Part shown: in pieces, positions 63,543 to 64,000 of the stretch
Layout of the letters: each line of letters begins with the position of its first letter
Numbering within the stretch: position 1 is the first letter of the stretch
Assembly: GCF_024323335.1 (NCBI RefSeq)
Contig: NC_066582.1
Span: forward strand, 180,430,782-180,494,781
Source of the DNA: Lathyrus oleraceus
Taxonomy: Eukaryota; Streptophyta; Magnoliopsida; Fabales; Fabaceae
DNA length: 64,000 nt
Direction: 5' to 3'
Position numbers and translations under genes: made by a program
The notes under the pieces: model-generated
Told to the model about the DNA's origin: nothing
Database searches by the model: none
What the model saw: only the letters and a program-made list of their open reading frames with translations

Positions 63543-64000
63543 ACGCCAGCTGGACACGATCATAACAAGGCTTTGCACATTTCCATGGAGTGTAAAGACA
63601 CTGTGCTATCCCATGTTCTGGTGGATACAGGTTCCTCTCTCAATGTGCTACCCAAGAGAGCCCTGTCAAAGTTAGATGTAGAAGGTTTGATCTTGAAGCC
63701 TTCCTATCTTGTTGTGAGAGCCTTCGATGGTTCTAAGAGGTCGGTGTTCGGAGAGGTAGAATTGCCAATTCAGATTGGATCACAAACCTTCAACACCGTC
63801 TTCTATGTGATGGATATCAGTCCTTCGTATAGCTGCTTGTTGGGTCGTCCTTGGATCCACAATGTCGGGGCAGTCTCCTCGACCTTGCATCAGAAGATCA
63901 AGTTCCCGGTCAACGGAAGAATTATCACTGTCTGTGGTGAGGAGGATATTCTGGTCAGTCACCTGTCTACATTCAAGTATGTAGAGGTAGAAGGTGAGAT
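63543..64000 (+). pseudogene. aspartic protease, element F, cut by window end
   Basis: It is in the same frame as the preceding ORF after TAA 63540-63542. The active site V-D-T-G-S-S-L-N is at 63621-63644, the flap region A-F-D-G-S-K-R at about 63720, and the closing block C-L-L-G-R-P-W-I-H at about 63835-63861. All are intact. The enzyme would cut Gag and Pol inside the particle. The frame is open to the end of the window. Confidence 0.85.

Larger units (their letters stand above)
58063..64000 (+). mobile_element. Tat/Ogre-type Ty3-gypsy element F, 5' part
   Basis: F has an LTR end, a primer site, a leader, gag and protease. RT and the rest lie outside the window. There is no extra ORF between LTR and gag, so it is closer to ordinary Tat than to classical Ogre. 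Gag-pro is broken by at least two frame changes and several stops. Confidence 0.8.

Noticed and set aside
1..64000. tRNA, rRNA or snRNA genes
   Set aside because: Only tRNA-complementary primer sites were found; no cloverleaf or conserved rRNA segment was seen by eye.

Overview
The window is a piece of a large, repeat-packed plant nuclear genome. The mix of families points to a legume of the pea tribe (Pisum, Vicia, Lathyrus or Lens). It contains Ogre/Tat Ty3-gypsy LTRs of about 4.8 kb, Ty1-copia elements of the SIRE/Maximus type that carry an extra envelope-like ORF, and an intronless F-box/LRR gene of the SKIP2/VFB type. The genus call is an inference from family composition, not from a marker gene. 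About 85-90% of the window is transposon sequence. The only ordinary cellular gene I can support is the F-box gene at 46499-48070.

Layout, left to right. (1) 1-5789 is the right part of a SIRE-like copia element, A. One reading frame covers the end of gag, an internally deleted pol and an intact envelope-like ORF, and a 3' LTR follows. (2) 5790-6124 is the tail of an Ogre-type LTR (E), into which A inserted. (3) 6125-29341 is a decayed Ogre-type element, D: end of RT, RNase H, archaeal-type RNase H, integrase, a 3.1-kb untranslated region with degenerate tandem repeats, and a very long 3' LTR. D is interrupted by a second deletion-derivative copia element, B (7012-15134). Its 3' LTR is interrupted by a 4791-bp solo LTR of another Ogre family (24319-29109, target duplication CTCCC). 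(4) D itself sits in an antisense fragment of an envelope-like gene (29342-29733). (5) 29866-40245 is a nearly complete, very young copia element, C (1079-bp LTRs, two differences seen, target duplication AAGGA). It inserted into a decayed LINE whose 3' end is at 40246-41236. (6) 41295-41655 is a truncated pseudogene copy of the F-box gene. It is followed by AT-rich sequence and a degenerate antisense gypsy protease. (7) 46499-48070 is the F-box gene. (8) 48955-52560 holds a TA/GA microsatellite, a hairpin-forming repeat, an antisense plant-mobile-domain tail and a Mutator-like transposase pseudogene. (9) 53153-57713 is a broken plant-mobile-domain (PMD) gene interrupted by an antisense copia solo LTR. 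It lies opposite to the integrase end of a gypsy element (57830-58062, minus), the arrangement expected of an antisense extra ORF of a Tat-lineage element. (10) About 58063-64000 is the left part of another Tat/Ogre element, F: LTR, tRNA primer site, leader, gag and protease. It runs off the window.

How the parts relate. Elements A and B are one non-autonomous family. Both share the same collapse of pol (integrase core and RT catalytic centre gone) but keep gag and the envelope-like ORF. In A the pol remnant and the envelope-like ORF are separated by one in-frame TAG followed by CAATTA, a leaky-stop context. In B that TAG has become TGG, so the two are fused. Element C keeps a full set of pol domains, but its protease motif lies in another frame, and its envelope-like ORF instead has a TATA box and leader in front of it. 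These contrasts in how the extra ORF could be expressed, and a primer-site-like copy inside U5 of all four Ogre/Tat LTR ends, are the most novel points seen.
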